64,000 nucleotides of DNA from WJLY01 sp964399265. Lineage in GTDB: Bacteria > Joyebacterota > Joyebacteria > Joyebacterales > Joyebacteraceae. Below, piece by piece: positions 50,724 to 59,805 of the stretch. The DNA is taken from positions 7,256-71,255 of the forward strand of contig CAYNQF010000001.1 in NCBI GenBank assembly GCA_964399265.1, written 5' to 3'. How positions within the stretch are numbered: position 1 is the stretch's first letter; every line of letters begins with the position of its first letter. Position numbers and translations under genes: made by a program. Under the pieces are notes generated by a model. It was not told the origin of the DNA. It did not search any database and saw only the letters and a list, made by a program, of their open reading frames with translations.

Positions 50724-52370
50724 ATGCCGGAACATCTGTCGTCGCTCACCGACCAGTACCTTTCCTTCATTGCAGAGCGCAGGCCGGTCGGCGCCACCTA
50801 CCTTGGACTGCATACCAGAGACGGCGAACTCGGCGAATTCTCGCTCGACGCTCTCCGCGACGAGAGGGACATCCTGGACCGGTTGCTGAGCAGGCTGGAG
50901 GCGCTGGGTCTCGACCGCGCCGACACAGGAGACAGGGTCGACGCCACGGTTCTTCGCAACGCGCTCCGCTCGGCCATATTCCACCACGACGTGCTGAGAT
51001 ACCACGAGCTGGACCCCGGCTATTACGTGGGCGCCGCTCTCTACGGGTGCAACCAGCTTCTTATGCGTGACTTCGCGCCGCTAGGTGAGCGTGTGGAGTG
51101 CTTCGCGTCGAGGCTGCGCGAGGTGCCGGGCGTGCTCAACGCGTGCGAGGACAATGTGAAGAGCCCGCCTTCCGTGTTCGCCACGGTCGCGGCGGAGATG
51201 GCTCGCGGTGGTGTTCGACTACTGAGCGAGGTGGTCCCGAGGCTGGGCGACGAAGTACCGGCGATGGCGACGGCTCTCGGGGAGGCAGCGTCGTCGGCGT
51301 CTGACGCCTTCGAGACGGCTGCCGCGCGTTTCGATGAGCAGGCCGAAGCGTCGGAGGTTCCGTTCAGCATAGGCCGCGAGGCGTACGACTGGATGTGCCG
51401 CGAGTTGCACCTTCTCGATCTTGACGCCGAGGACGTCCTGGAGATCGGGCGCGGAGCGGTCGACGACACGACACGGAGAGTGGAGGAGGTGGCCGCGGAG
51501 ATAGATGCCTCCACCGGATGGCGCGAGGTCCTGGAGCGTCTGCAGAAGAACCATCCGGACGCGGAGGGTCTGAGAGACCACTACGCCTCCGAGATGGCGC
51601 GCGCACGCGAGTTCGTCCTGGAGCGCGGGCTCGTGACTATACCCGAGGGCGAGTCTCTCGAGGTCGTCGACACGCCGACCTTCCTTCGCACCATACTGCC
51701 GTACGCGGCATACGGTCCTCCCGGGCCGTTCGAGAAGGAGCAACAGGGGTTCTTCTACGTCACGCCGGTCGACGCCTCGGCGAGCGCGGAGCAGCAGGAG
51801 CGCCAGCTGATGGGGCACTGGGTCGACAACATCCGCGTGATAGCTCTCCACGAAGGATACCCCGGGCACCACGTGCAGCTCGTCCGCGCCAACGGCGTCG
51901 AGTCGGTGACACGGAGGCTCGCCGGCAGCAACCTGTTCATCGAGGGATGGGCGCTGTACTGCGAGGAGATGATGCGTGAGGCCGGTTTCTTCGTCGACGC
52001 TCCCACGAGGCTTTGCCAGCTTGCCGCGACGCTCTGGAGGGCCGCTCGTATCGTCGTGGACGTCGGCCTGCAGTGTGGAGGAATGTCGCTGGACGAGGCG
52101 GCAGGCTACATGGTCTCACGCGCGGGACTGCGGCCCGACAAGGCCGAGGCCGAGGTCAAGAGGTACGCGTCGCATCCTACGCAGCCCTCGAGCTACCTCC
52201 TGGGCAAGATGGCGATCATGTCGATCCGCGAGAGGTACGAATCCTCATTGGGCGCCGCGTTCGAACTCAGGGAATTTCACGACAGGCTCCTTGACCTTGG
52301 GAGCGTCCCGCCCAGGCTGGCCGAACTCGAACTGGGTCTGTCGGATCCGGCGACGGGAGGGCAGCCGTGA
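50724..52370 (+). CDS. DUF885 family metallopeptidase-like protein
   Basis: 548 aa. HEGYPGHHVQLVRA (His at about 376-383) with the downstream Glu in NLFIEGWALYCEEMM is the signature of DUF885, a gluzincin-like group. The N-terminal half (LSSLTDQYLSFIAERRPVGATYLGLHTRDGEL) also fits. No signal peptide, so cytoplasmic. Substrates are probably peptides. GGGGGAACCGC precedes the ATG. Its stop overlaps the M16 start (GTGA), so two peptidases are co-translated. Confidence 0.9.
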   Translation: MPEHLSSLTDQYLSFIAERRPVGATYLGLHTRDGELGEFSLDALRDERDILDRLLSRLEALGLDRADTGDRVDATVLRNALRSAIFHHDVLRYHELDPGYYVGAALYGCNQLLMRDFAPLGERVECFASRLREVPGVLNACEDNVKSPPSVFATVAAEMARGGVRLLSEVVPRLGDEVPAMATALGEAASSASDAFETAAARFDEQAEASEVPFSIGREAYDWMCRELHLLDLDAEDVLEIGRGAVDDTTRRVEEVAAEIDASTGWREVLERLQKNHPDAEGLRDHYASEMARAREFVLERGLVTIPEGESLEVVDTPTFLRTILPYAAYGPPGPFEKEQQGFFYVTPVDASASAEQQERQLMGHWVDNIRVIALHEGYPGHHVQLVRANGVESVTRRLAGSNLFIEGWALYCEEMMREAGFFVDAPTRLCQLAATLWRAARIVVDVGLQCGGMSLDEAAGYMVSRAGLRPDKAEAEVKRYASHPTQPSSYLLGKMAIMSIRERYESSLGAAFELREFHDRLLDLGSVPPRLAELELGLSDPATGGQP

Positions 52371-55051
52371 AGAGAGTCGTTCTGGCGAACGGGCTTCGTC
52401 TCATCATCAGGCAGATGCGCTCGGCGCCCGTTGTGGCGCTCAATCTCTGGGTAGGGTCCGGGTCGGCCGATGAACCGGGGGACCTCTCCGGAATATCGCA
52501 TTTCATGGAACACCTGCTCTTCAAGGGCACCGACGACGAGAACGGAAGGCGCGTCGAACTCGCCACTCAGGTCCACGAGGCGGGAGGTTACCTGAACGCG
52601 GAGACCGGCTGCGACCACACGATGTACTACCAGGTCGTGCCGAGCGACGGTTGGCGCGAGATCCTGGTAGCTTCGATCCGGGCCGTCTCGGAGCCCGCGT
52701 TCGTTGAGTCCGAGGTCGAGGCGGAGCGCGCCGTTGTCGTCGAGGAGGCGAGGAGCGGAGAGAACGACCCCTCCGTTTTCGTGTGGAGGAGGCTTCTCGA
52801 GACCGCGTTCCCGGGCCGTCCTTGCGGAAGGCCCGTCGTCGGGACCGTCGAGAGCGTGTCGCGCATCACGGTGGACGACCTCAAGGCTCACCACGAAACA
52901 TACCACAGGGGAGGCAACCTCGTTCAGGTCGTCGTCGGCGACGTCGACGAAGAAGAAGCTGTCGAGTTCGCCTCCGGCGTACTGCGCTCGCTACCCGGCG
53001 GGGAGCCGGCGGCTCGTCGGGCGGGCGCCGGTCGGACGGGAGGGCTCCGGTCGCTCACATTCGAGGGCGGCGTCGAGCAGCCCTACGTCGCCGTGGCTTT
53101 CGACGGACCCCACGCGCTCCACGAGGACGTGCCGGCGCTCGACGCACTCTGCGGGCTCCTGGGGACCGGGCACAGCTCGCGGCTGTGGCGTTCGATGCGG
53201 AGCGGCGACGGCTCGGTGAGCGACATAGGTGCAGGCCTTGTCGCGCACAGGGACTCCGGTCTGGTGGTCGTGCGCGCGGTCGCCACCGGGGCCGACACCG
53301 ACCACATCGTCGAGGGCATGTTCCGTGAGTGCGAACGGCTCCGGCACGAGCGTCCGTCTGCCGACGAGATGGAGAAGAACCTGAGGAGGCTCGAGTCGGC
53401 ATACGTGCTGGAGCACGAGACCGCCGACTCGATCGCGCGGACGCTTGGATACTTCGAGATGCTGGGCGATTGCGCCTGGGCAGAGGAGTATGTGGACAGG
53501 CTGGCCCGGGTCGGCCCTGGCGACGTCGTGAGAGCGGCCGGTCGCTACCTCGATCCCGAGACGGCCACGGTCATCTGCTACGTACCGGGGCGGGCGGGAG
53601 GCAGGCCGTCCGACCGCACTGCGGCAACGCGTGCGCTGGTGGAGAGGGTGGAGGGCGCCGCGCCGTCCGCTCTCAGGGAGACCGGGGTGGGCGAGTGGTC
53701 ACCTCCTTCTTCATTCACACGCCCTGACGTTCTGGGAGAGAGCACCGACGTGTCCTCCGCCAGGCTGTCGATGCCGGGCGGTGGTACGATCGTGGCGCGG
53801 CGGTCCGGAGCGCTGCCGCTCGTCTCGCTGACGCTCGGGTTCCGCGGCGGTTTTCTGGAAGAGCCTGACGGCAAGGCCGGACTCACGTACCTGACGCAGA
53901 GGATGTGCCGGGAGGGCACCGGCGGCAGGACCGCCGACCAGATATCGGATGCCATAGAGGGACTGGGGACCGGGCTCGCCTTCGCCGTCGAGCGGGACGG
54001 CATGGGGGCCGGCCTCACGGTGATGTCGAAGCATCTCGATGCGGCCGCTCTGGTCTTGGGCGACGTGCTGGTCGATCCGGCCTTTCCGGACGAGAGGCTG
54101 GACCTCGCGAAACTGCAGGTCGCTTCCGAGATACGCGAGATCGACGACCACCCCATCCGCCGGGCGCTCAGGATGCTCTTGCCCCTCGCGTTTCCGGGGC
54201 TTCCTCACGGCCGTCCGACGAGGGGGTACTACGACACGATATCCTCGATGACCTCACAGGAACTACGCGGATGGCACCGCCGGGTCTGTGTGCTTGATCA
54301 CCTGTACGCGTGCGTCGCGGGCGACGTCTCTCACGAGCGGGCGGTCGAGGTCGTCTCCCGGGCGCTCGACGGCCTGCCCGCCTCTTGGGAAGGGCCCGCC
54401 TCGACCACGGGAGGGGAGGAGCGCGACTTGAGCGTGCCCAGTGCGTCCGCGCCTCGGCGCCGACACGACGATGATGCGGTCTCGCGCCCCGACGGGTCGG
54501 ATGAGAGCGAGCTGCCGGGCTCGCCCCAGTCAGTGGTTGCGATAGCGCTCCCAGGGCCCGTTGGGGGAACGCGTGAGGCCGTTGTGTGCAGGCTCATTGT
54601 GAGAGCGCTGTCGACGATCGGGGGACGATTCTGGCGTTCGCTCCGCGAGAGGCCTCCACACGCCTACTATGTCGGAGGGACACTGCTGGCCTACCGGGAC
54701 GCGGGCTCCACGATCGCCTACGCCACCTCGGCGCCGGGCACGGAAGAAGCTGTCATCGAGGGCCTGGCAGCCGAGTTCTCGAGGCTGGCCGCCTCCGGAC
54801 TCGAGCCGGACGAACTGGAGAGGACGAAGAAGCAGCTCGCCGGCACCCTGGAGATATCGCTCATGAGGGGAGCCGCACGATCGGCCACTTATGCGATGGC
54901 GGAAGTGATGGGGGCCGGTTACGAGTACGTGGAGCGGATGTCGAGCGAGGTCGCGACGATCACGAACGATGAAGTCGTGAACGTGGCGACCTCGCTTCTG
55001 GAACCGTCATCGGGCTTCGCCCGGGTCGTGCTTCGCGGCAGGCCAACCTGA
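52367..55051 (+). CDS. M16 zinc peptidase, active N-half and inactive C-half
   Basis: 894 aa in one chain. The inverted zinc motif is HFMEH (His45, Glu48, His49) with the distal Glu in VVVEEARSGENDPS. The second half (from about residue 450) repeats the M16 fold without the HxxEH motif, as in pitrilysin-like and fused processing-peptidase proteins. A long Ser/Asp-rich linker lies near residues 680-720. It starts at GTG overlapping DUF885. No signal peptide is seen. Confidence 0.93.
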   Translation: MKRVVLANGLRLIIRQMRSAPVVALNLWVGSGSADEPGDLSGISHFMEHLLFKGTDDENGRRVELATQVHEAGGYLNAETGCDHTMYYQVVPSDGWREILVASIRAVSEPAFVESEVEAERAVVVEEARSGENDPSVFVWRRLLETAFPGRPCGRPVVGTVESVSRITVDDLKAHHETYHRGGNLVQVVVGDVDEEEAVEFASGVLRSLPGGEPAARRAGAGRTGGLRSLTFEGGVEQPYVAVAFDGPHALHEDVPALDALCGLLGTGHSSRLWRSMRSGDGSVSDIGAGLVAHRDSGLVVVRAVATGADTDHIVEGMFRECERLRHERPSADEMEKNLRRLESAYVLEHETADSIARTLGYFEMLGDCAWAEEYVDRLARVGPGDVVRAAGRYLDPETATVICYVPGRAGGRPSDRTAATRALVERVEGAAPSALRETGVGEWSPPSSFTRPDVLGESTDVSSARLSMPGGGTIVARRSGALPLVSLTLGFRGGFLEEPDGKAGLTYLTQRMCREGTGGRTADQISDAIEGLGTGLAFAVERDGMGAGLTVMSKHLDAAALVLGDVLVDPAFPDERLDLAKLQVASEIREIDDHPIRRALRMLLPLAFPGLPHGRPTRGYYDTISSMTSQELRGWHRRVCVLDHLYACVAGDVSHERAVEVVSRALDGLPASWEGPASTTGGEERDLSVPSASAPRRRHDDDAVSRPDGSDESELPGSPQSVVAIALPGPVGGTREAVVCRLIVRALSTIGGRFWRSLRERPPHAYYVGGTLLAYRDAGSTIAYATSAPGTEEAVIEGLAAEFSRLAASGLEPDELERTKKQLAGTLEISLMRGAARSATYAMAEVMGAGYEYVERMSSEVATITNDEVVNVATSLLEPSSGFARVVLRGRPT

Positions 55052-55129
55052 CCCGTGGGGCGGCGTTCGTCCGAGATGCTCGCCCGACTCGCCGCGTTCC
55101 CATGCGGCTGAGCCGGGAACCGAAGTGGC

Positions 55130-57796
55130 TCAGTTCCCGCCCGGCTCGCTCTGTCGGGCCATGCCCTCTTCGACCGCCTGCCGGAACTCCTCCGGGGCGT
55201 ACCTCTGCCAGAGTTCGACCAGGCGATCGAGCTTCGCCTCGTCTCCCAGGCGCTGGTAGATCGACAGCAGCGCCGGGTAGATGTCCGACCTGTCGGGGAC
55301 CTTCCTGAGAGCGATCTCGTAGGCATCTCTGGCCGTCTCGTAGTAGGGAAGCGCCTCGTCGGCGTTGCCCTGCATCTCTATCTTCTCGGCCATCATGAGA
55401 TTGACCCCGCCGTAGCGGATCCAGCCGTCCATGTTGTCCGGCTGCGAGGTGACGACCCTCTCCGCCAGCGGCAGCGCCTTCTCCGGCTGGTAGAGCCTGG
55501 CCGCGTAGATGGCCACGAGTCCGTTCAGCGCGGGCGTGTAGTTGGGCGCGAACTTCAGCGATATGTCGTAGAGGCGGACGGCTTCACCGACGTTGGGCGG
55601 CGTCTTCGCCATCTCGGCGAAGCCCAGTCTCGAGAACCCGGCGGCGTAGTTCGTGATGAGCCGCGCGGTCGCGGGCCCCTTGTAGATCTCGTCCATGACG
55701 CGCCAGCCATCGTCGACGTCGATGATGCTGTCGTAGCGGTAGTTCTCGAAGCAGTTCTCGTACGTCCTCTCGATGTCGATCTGGTGTCTCTCCGCCTTCT
55801 TCACGAGCTTGAAGACCATGCCCTCGAGTCGGAGATTGTCGTAGTAGCCAAGGAAGTCGTCGACGGTCACCGCGAAGTAGATGGGACGCTGGAAGTTGTC
55901 CTCCCGGATGATGTCGTGCACGACGATGTCCTTGAGAGAGATCAGCTTCGGTTCTCCCGTGTCGGGGTCGCGCGCCCAGTAGGGATGCATGCGGTCGATC
56001 TCGTCATAACTGAAGCTCATCGGCACGCCGCGCTCCTTGAGCTGCGTCACGTACCAGTTGATCTGAACAAGAGACAGGTTCACTATGTCGACGTCCGGCC
56101 GAATGTGTTCGACCTGCTGCAGATACCAGAGCGGGAACGTGTCGTTGTCGCCATTGGTGATGAGCAGCGCGTCCTTGTCCAGGAAGTTGATCATGTTCCA
56201 GCCGTAGTAGTACGCGACGTAGTTCCCTCTTCTGTCCATCTCGTGGTAGTGCCTGACCATCGGAAGGAACGCGAAGGCGATGAGGGCGGCGGCGAGGACG
56301 ATCTGATAGGTCCTGCCTATCTTGCGTCCCCACTCGACGATCGCCCCGGCGCCTATGCCGACCCAGATCCCGATGCCGACGTACGCCGGAACCCAGAAGT
56401 ACTCCCTGGGCCTCACCTCGTGGTCTGAGATGTTCATGTAGAACAGGAGTGCAACGGACGCCATCGCGAACGCGATGAGCATCATCGTGAACGTCCTCTT
56501 GTCCTTGCGGGCGTGGACCACGGCGCCCCACGCGGCCAGGAAGAGCGGCCAGATCGTGAACTGCGGCTTGAAGTACGACCACAGGATCTTGAACTGGTTC
56601 GAGAACGGCGTGCGCCTCGGGAAGAATCTCATCGGCTCGTACTGCTTGCGCTGCATCACGTCGAGGACGAGTCTCCACGTGTGCGGGTTCGACTCATTGA
56701 TGGCGGGCTTGAGCCGGGCCCTGACCAGGAGATACGCGTGGACCGACAGTGCGAGCGCACCCAGAACCACGACGGCCAACACGATCCTCGCGGGCACCTC
56801 CGGGCTCTCGATCACCTTGCGCTTAACGAAGTAGTCGAACAGCGCGAGACTCAGGAACGTGGCCGCCAGAAGCCCCACGTAGGCCCCTGCAGTAGCGCCT
56901 CCCTGAAGGCTTCCGACGCCGAACGCCGCGCCTATCCCTATGATGGCGAACGTGGCACGCAGCCACGTGGGCATGGGCGCTACGTTCGCCTGCTCAACGC
57001 CGCGCTTCCGCAGCTGGCGCGCGACGGCCTTCGGCTTAGGCCACAACGAGGGGACGGCGTAGAAGACCGTCGAACCAAGCCAGATGAGGCCCAGGGCTAT
57101 CGCTCCCTCGGAGGAGTGCTTCGTCATCATCACAAAGGAGAACACGAACGGGAGCCCAAGGAGCACCGTTCCCAGGAAACTGCGTTCGAACAGGATGATG
57201 AAGACGAGGAACGCGGGGGCCCAGAGGAGGCAGCCCATGTGGACGCCGACGCCGAGGGCCAGCAGGTAGATAATGAAGTAGAGGCGTCGCCTGTCGCGCG
57301 GCACGTCGTGCAGCTCGGACCACCGGAGCGTCATCCACAGCGTCACCGCCATTATCAGGATGTTGGTCGCGTAGACCTCGGCCTCGAGCGAGTTCTCCCA
57401 GAAGCTGAACGAGAAAGCGGTCACGACGCACGCCGTTATGCCTGCCACGTAGGTCGGGAAACCCTCGGAGAACGACGTGACCTGACCCTCCCAGCGCTTG
57501 GCCATCTTCGCGATCGCCAGGTAGATGAAGACGATGGCCAGGCTGCCGGCCAGGATCGACGTGAAGTTGACCGCCTGGGCAACGTTGGGGAAGGGGAGCA
57601 GCGCGAAGAGCCTGGAGATGAGCGTGTACACGGGCGATCCCGGGGGATGCCCCACGCCGAGGATGTCGCCGACCGCTATGAACTCGCCGTTGTCCCAGAA
57701 CGCTACGGTAGGCGCCGTCGTCCTCAGGTACACGATGATCGAGAGCGCCCCGAGCGCCCATGCGATTATCCTGTTGGTTCTCTCGTGCTGGTACAT
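55130..57796 (-). CDS. DUF2723 membrane protein with C-terminal TPRs
   Basis: 888 aa. About a dozen membrane helices begin with TAPTVAFWDNGEFIAVGDILGVGHPPGSPVYTLISRLFALLP, the DUF2723 signature. This family is related to GT-C glycosyltransferases, and its Asp/Glu after the first helix corresponds to their catalytic acid. A soluble part (IDIVNLSLVQINWYVTQLKERGVPMSF) and TPR-like helices (about residues 700-880) follow. It may glycosylate proteins or lipids at the outer face. AGAGGAG precedes the ATG; it is 10 bases after cdaA. Confidence 0.88.
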   Translation of the reverse strand: MYQHERTNRIIAWALGALSIIVYLRTTAPTVAFWDNGEFIAVGDILGVGHPPGSPVYTLISRLFALLPFPNVAQAVNFTSILAGSLAIVFIYLAIAKMAKRWEGQVTSFSEGFPTYVAGITACVVTAFSFSFWENSLEAEVYATNILIMAVTLWMTLRWSELHDVPRDRRRLYFIIYLLALGVGVHMGCLLWAPAFLVFIILFERSFLGTVLLGLPFVFSFVMMTKHSSEGAIALGLIWLGSTVFYAVPSLWPKPKAVARQLRKRGVEQANVAPMPTWLRATFAIIGIGAAFGVGSLQGGATAGAYVGLLAATFLSLALFDYFVKRKVIESPEVPARIVLAVVVLGALALSVHAYLLVRARLKPAINESNPHTWRLVLDVMQRKQYEPMRFFPRRTPFSNQFKILWSYFKPQFTIWPLFLAAWGAVVHARKDKRTFTMMLIAFAMASVALLFYMNISDHEVRPREYFWVPAYVGIGIWVGIGAGAIVEWGRKIGRTYQIVLAAALIAFAFLPMVRHYHEMDRRGNYVAYYYGWNMINFLDKDALLITNGDNDTFPLWYLQQVEHIRPDVDIVNLSLVQINWYVTQLKERGVPMSFSYDEIDRMHPYWARDPDTGEPKLISLKDIVVHDIIREDNFQRPIYFAVTVDDFLGYYDNLRLEGMVFKLVKKAERHQIDIERTYENCFENYRYDSIIDVDDGWRVMDEIYKGPATARLITNYAAGFSRLGFAEMAKTPPNVGEAVRLYDISLKFAPNYTPALNGLVAIYAARLYQPEKALPLAERVVTSQPDNMDGWIRYGGVNLMMAEKIEMQGNADEALPYYETARDAYEIALRKVPDRSDIYPALLSIYQRLGDEAKLDRLVELWQRYAPEEFRQAVEEGMARQSEPGGN

Positions 57797-57806
57797 CGAT
57801 TCTCCT

Positions 57807-58574
57807 CTAGGTTCCGGAGCTCTCGGATGACGGCGGTTTGAGAAGCTGGGTCAGCCTGTCTCTCAGCGCCTGAACCGGCAGCCCTCTCGATATCTGTCCT
57901 GCGAGTGCCAGCGAAAGCTCCCCCGTCTCCTCGGACACCACTACGACGACGGCGTCGGTCTCCTCGGTGATGCCGACCGCGGCCCTGTGTCTGGTGCCGA
58001 GCGTGTGGACGAAGTACGAACTCTGCGAAAGCGGCAGCGTGCATCTGGCGGCCACTATTTGATTCCCGCTTATGATGAGCGCCCCGTCGTGGAGAGGGGT
58101 GAGCGGCGTGAATATGGAGACGATCAGCGACGGGACGACCGGCGCGTTCAGCATGACCCCGGTCTGGTAGTAGTTCATGAGCCGCGCGGACCTCTCGATC
58201 ACCATGAGAGCGCCCGTCTTCTTGCTGGCCATGGCCTGAGCTGCCGAGATCACCGCGTCTATGACCTCGTGCTCCTCGGTCCGGAAGAACGGTCTCAGAT
58301 ACCGGCTCTGCCCGAGCTGTCCGAGGAGGCGCTTCAGCTCGTCCTGGAACAGGATGACGAAGATGATCGCCCAGACACCCTTGAGGCCCGACATGAGCCA
58401 GTTCAAGGCGTCGAACTGGAGCCACCGAGCAAGGAACCCGATGACGACGATGATGAAGAGGGCGACGAGCATCTGCATCGCCCGTCTGCCCCTCAGGATC
58501 AGGAGGAGCTGATAGACGATGAACGCGACGATCGAGATGTCGATGATGTCGACCAGTATTCTCCAGCCACCCAT
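57807..58574 (-). CDS. cdaA: Diadenylate cyclase CdaA
   Basis: 255 aa. Three N-terminal membrane helices and then a DAC domain: TPLHDGALIISGNQIVAARCTLPLS with the DGA motif, and LGTRHRAAVGITEETDAVVVVVSEETG with RHR. It makes c-di-AMP from two ATP. Gene order tilS-hpt-ftsH-folP-cdaA is common in bacteria. It starts 4 bases after the folP stop. Confidence 0.95.
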   Translation of the reverse strand: MGGWRILVDIIDISIVAFIVYQLLLILRGRRAMQMLVALFIIVVIGFLARWLQFDALNWLMSGLKGVWAIIFVILFQDELKRLLGQLGQSRYLRPFFRTEEHEVIDAVISAAQAMASKKTGALMVIERSARLMNYYQTGVMLNAPVVPSLIVSIFTPLTPLHDGALIISGNQIVAARCTLPLSQSSYFVHTLGTRHRAAVGITEETDAVVVVVSEETGELSLALAGQISRGLPVQALRDRLTQLLKPPSSESSGT

Positions 58575-58578
58575 TCGA

Positions 58579-59805
58579 CTAGCCCCGCTGCTCGTCCGTA
58601 GAGACGCAGGCCTCCACCATTCTCACCGCCCGTACGACGGGCTTCACGTCGTGAACCCTCAGTATACGCGCTCCCTGGACGACGGCGAAGGCCGTCGCGG
58701 CGAGGGTGCCCTCTAGCCTGTCCTCGACCGGCGCATCGAGCACTTTGCCTATGAAGGCCTTCCTGGAAGGGCCCACGAGCACCGGCCTTCCGAGCACCGA
58801 CATCTCAGTGAGCCGCCTCAGGATCTCCAGGTTGTGAGACGCGGTCTTGCCGAAGCCAATGCCCGGGTCGACCACGATCGCGTCCTCACGTACACCGGCC
58901 GAGACCGCGTCATTGACGGCCCTCTCGAGGAAGCCCGTTATCTCGCCCATGAGGTCCGTGTACGAGGGGGCATTCTGCATGTCCGCCGGGGTGCCCCGCA
59001 TGTGCATCAGCACGCACGCCGCGTCGCCCCCGGCGACGACGGACGCCATGTCAGGATCGGCGCCCAGCGCGGTGATGTCATTGACGATACACGCGCCCGC
59101 CTCGAGAGCCCGGCGGGCCACCTCCGCTCTGTAGGTGTCGACGGAGATCGGACCGTTCCACTCCGACGCCAGGGCCTCGACCACCGGAACCACGCGGGTG
59201 ATCTCCTCGTCCTCGGAGATCGGAGTGGAGCCGGGTCTCGATGACTGGCCTCCAACGTCGACGATGTCGGCGCCCTCCGAGACCATCTCCCGGGCTCTGG
59301 TGAGCGCCTCGCTCGGCTGCAGGTAGTGGCCGCCGTCGGAGAACGAATCGGGCGTCACGTTCAGGATGCCCATTATCTGGACCCGCTCGCCGACCGCTAT
59401 CGTGTGCCCTCGGGCGACGAGCGCTTCCTGAGGCTTCGACTCCAGCTTGTCCAGGATGGCCGCGATGCTCTCACCGAGAGCGGGGATGTCGAAGGGCTGC
59501 CACGCGAGCTTCCCCGCGAGGTCGCGCATCTGCGTGTGCGTCCCCATGAGCAGAATGTCCGTGCTGTCGACCGCGTGCGTGAGCACGTCCCTCGCCACGG
59601 CGGCGTCGCCGCCGATCGAGAGCATCTGCTGCTTGAGAACGTGAGCGACTGGGACACTGGCGCCGGATATCTTGATGATGACGCTCAGACATTTCCCGAT
59701 CATGGCGCGAACGCCACCCGGTGAGACTCCTATCCTTTCCATCTCGCGTGCGGCGTCTTCGAGAGAGGACACCAGTATGACCCTGGGGGAGAGGATCTCG
59801 CTCAT
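58579..59805 (-). CDS. folP: Dihydropteroate synthase with N-terminal extension
   Basis: 408 aa. The catalytic barrel starts near residue 140: MGILNVTPDSFSDGG, VDVGGQSSRPGS, ISVDTYRAEVA, VNDITALGADPDM, LMHMRGTPADMQ, VVDPGIGFGKT, VLVGPSRKAFIG. It condenses p-aminobenzoate with the pterin diphosphate. The 120-residue N-terminal part (KQQMLSIGGDAAVARDVLTHAVDSTDILLMGTHTQMRDLAGKL) is known from a subset of folP genes in other phyla. Its ATG overlaps the ftsH stop (ATGA). Confidence 0.95.
   Translation of the reverse strand: MSEILSPRVILVSSLEDAAREMERIGVSPGGVRAMIGKCLSVIIKISGASVPVAHVLKQQMLSIGGDAAVARDVLTHAVDSTDILLMGTHTQMRDLAGKLAWQPFDIPALGESIAAILDKLESKPQEALVARGHTIAVGERVQIMGILNVTPDSFSDGGHYLQPSEALTRAREMVSEGADIVDVGGQSSRPGSTPISEDEEITRVVPVVEALASEWNGPISVDTYRAEVARRALEAGACIVNDITALGADPDMASVVAGGDAACVLMHMRGTPADMQNAPSYTDLMGEITGFLERAVNDAVSAGVREDAIVVDPGIGFGKTASHNLEILRRLTEMSVLGRPVLVGPSRKAFIGKVLDAPVEDRLEGTLAATAFAVVQGARILRVHDVKPVVRAVRMVEACVSTDEQRG

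Noticed and set aside
55108..55138. Pseudoknot-like CTGAGCC/GGCTCAG plus GGGAA/TTCCC between the convergent M16 and DUF2723 genes
   Set aside because: The connecting loops would be zero bases on two sides, which is sterically unlikely; the hairpin also overlaps a stop codon and lacks a U tract.
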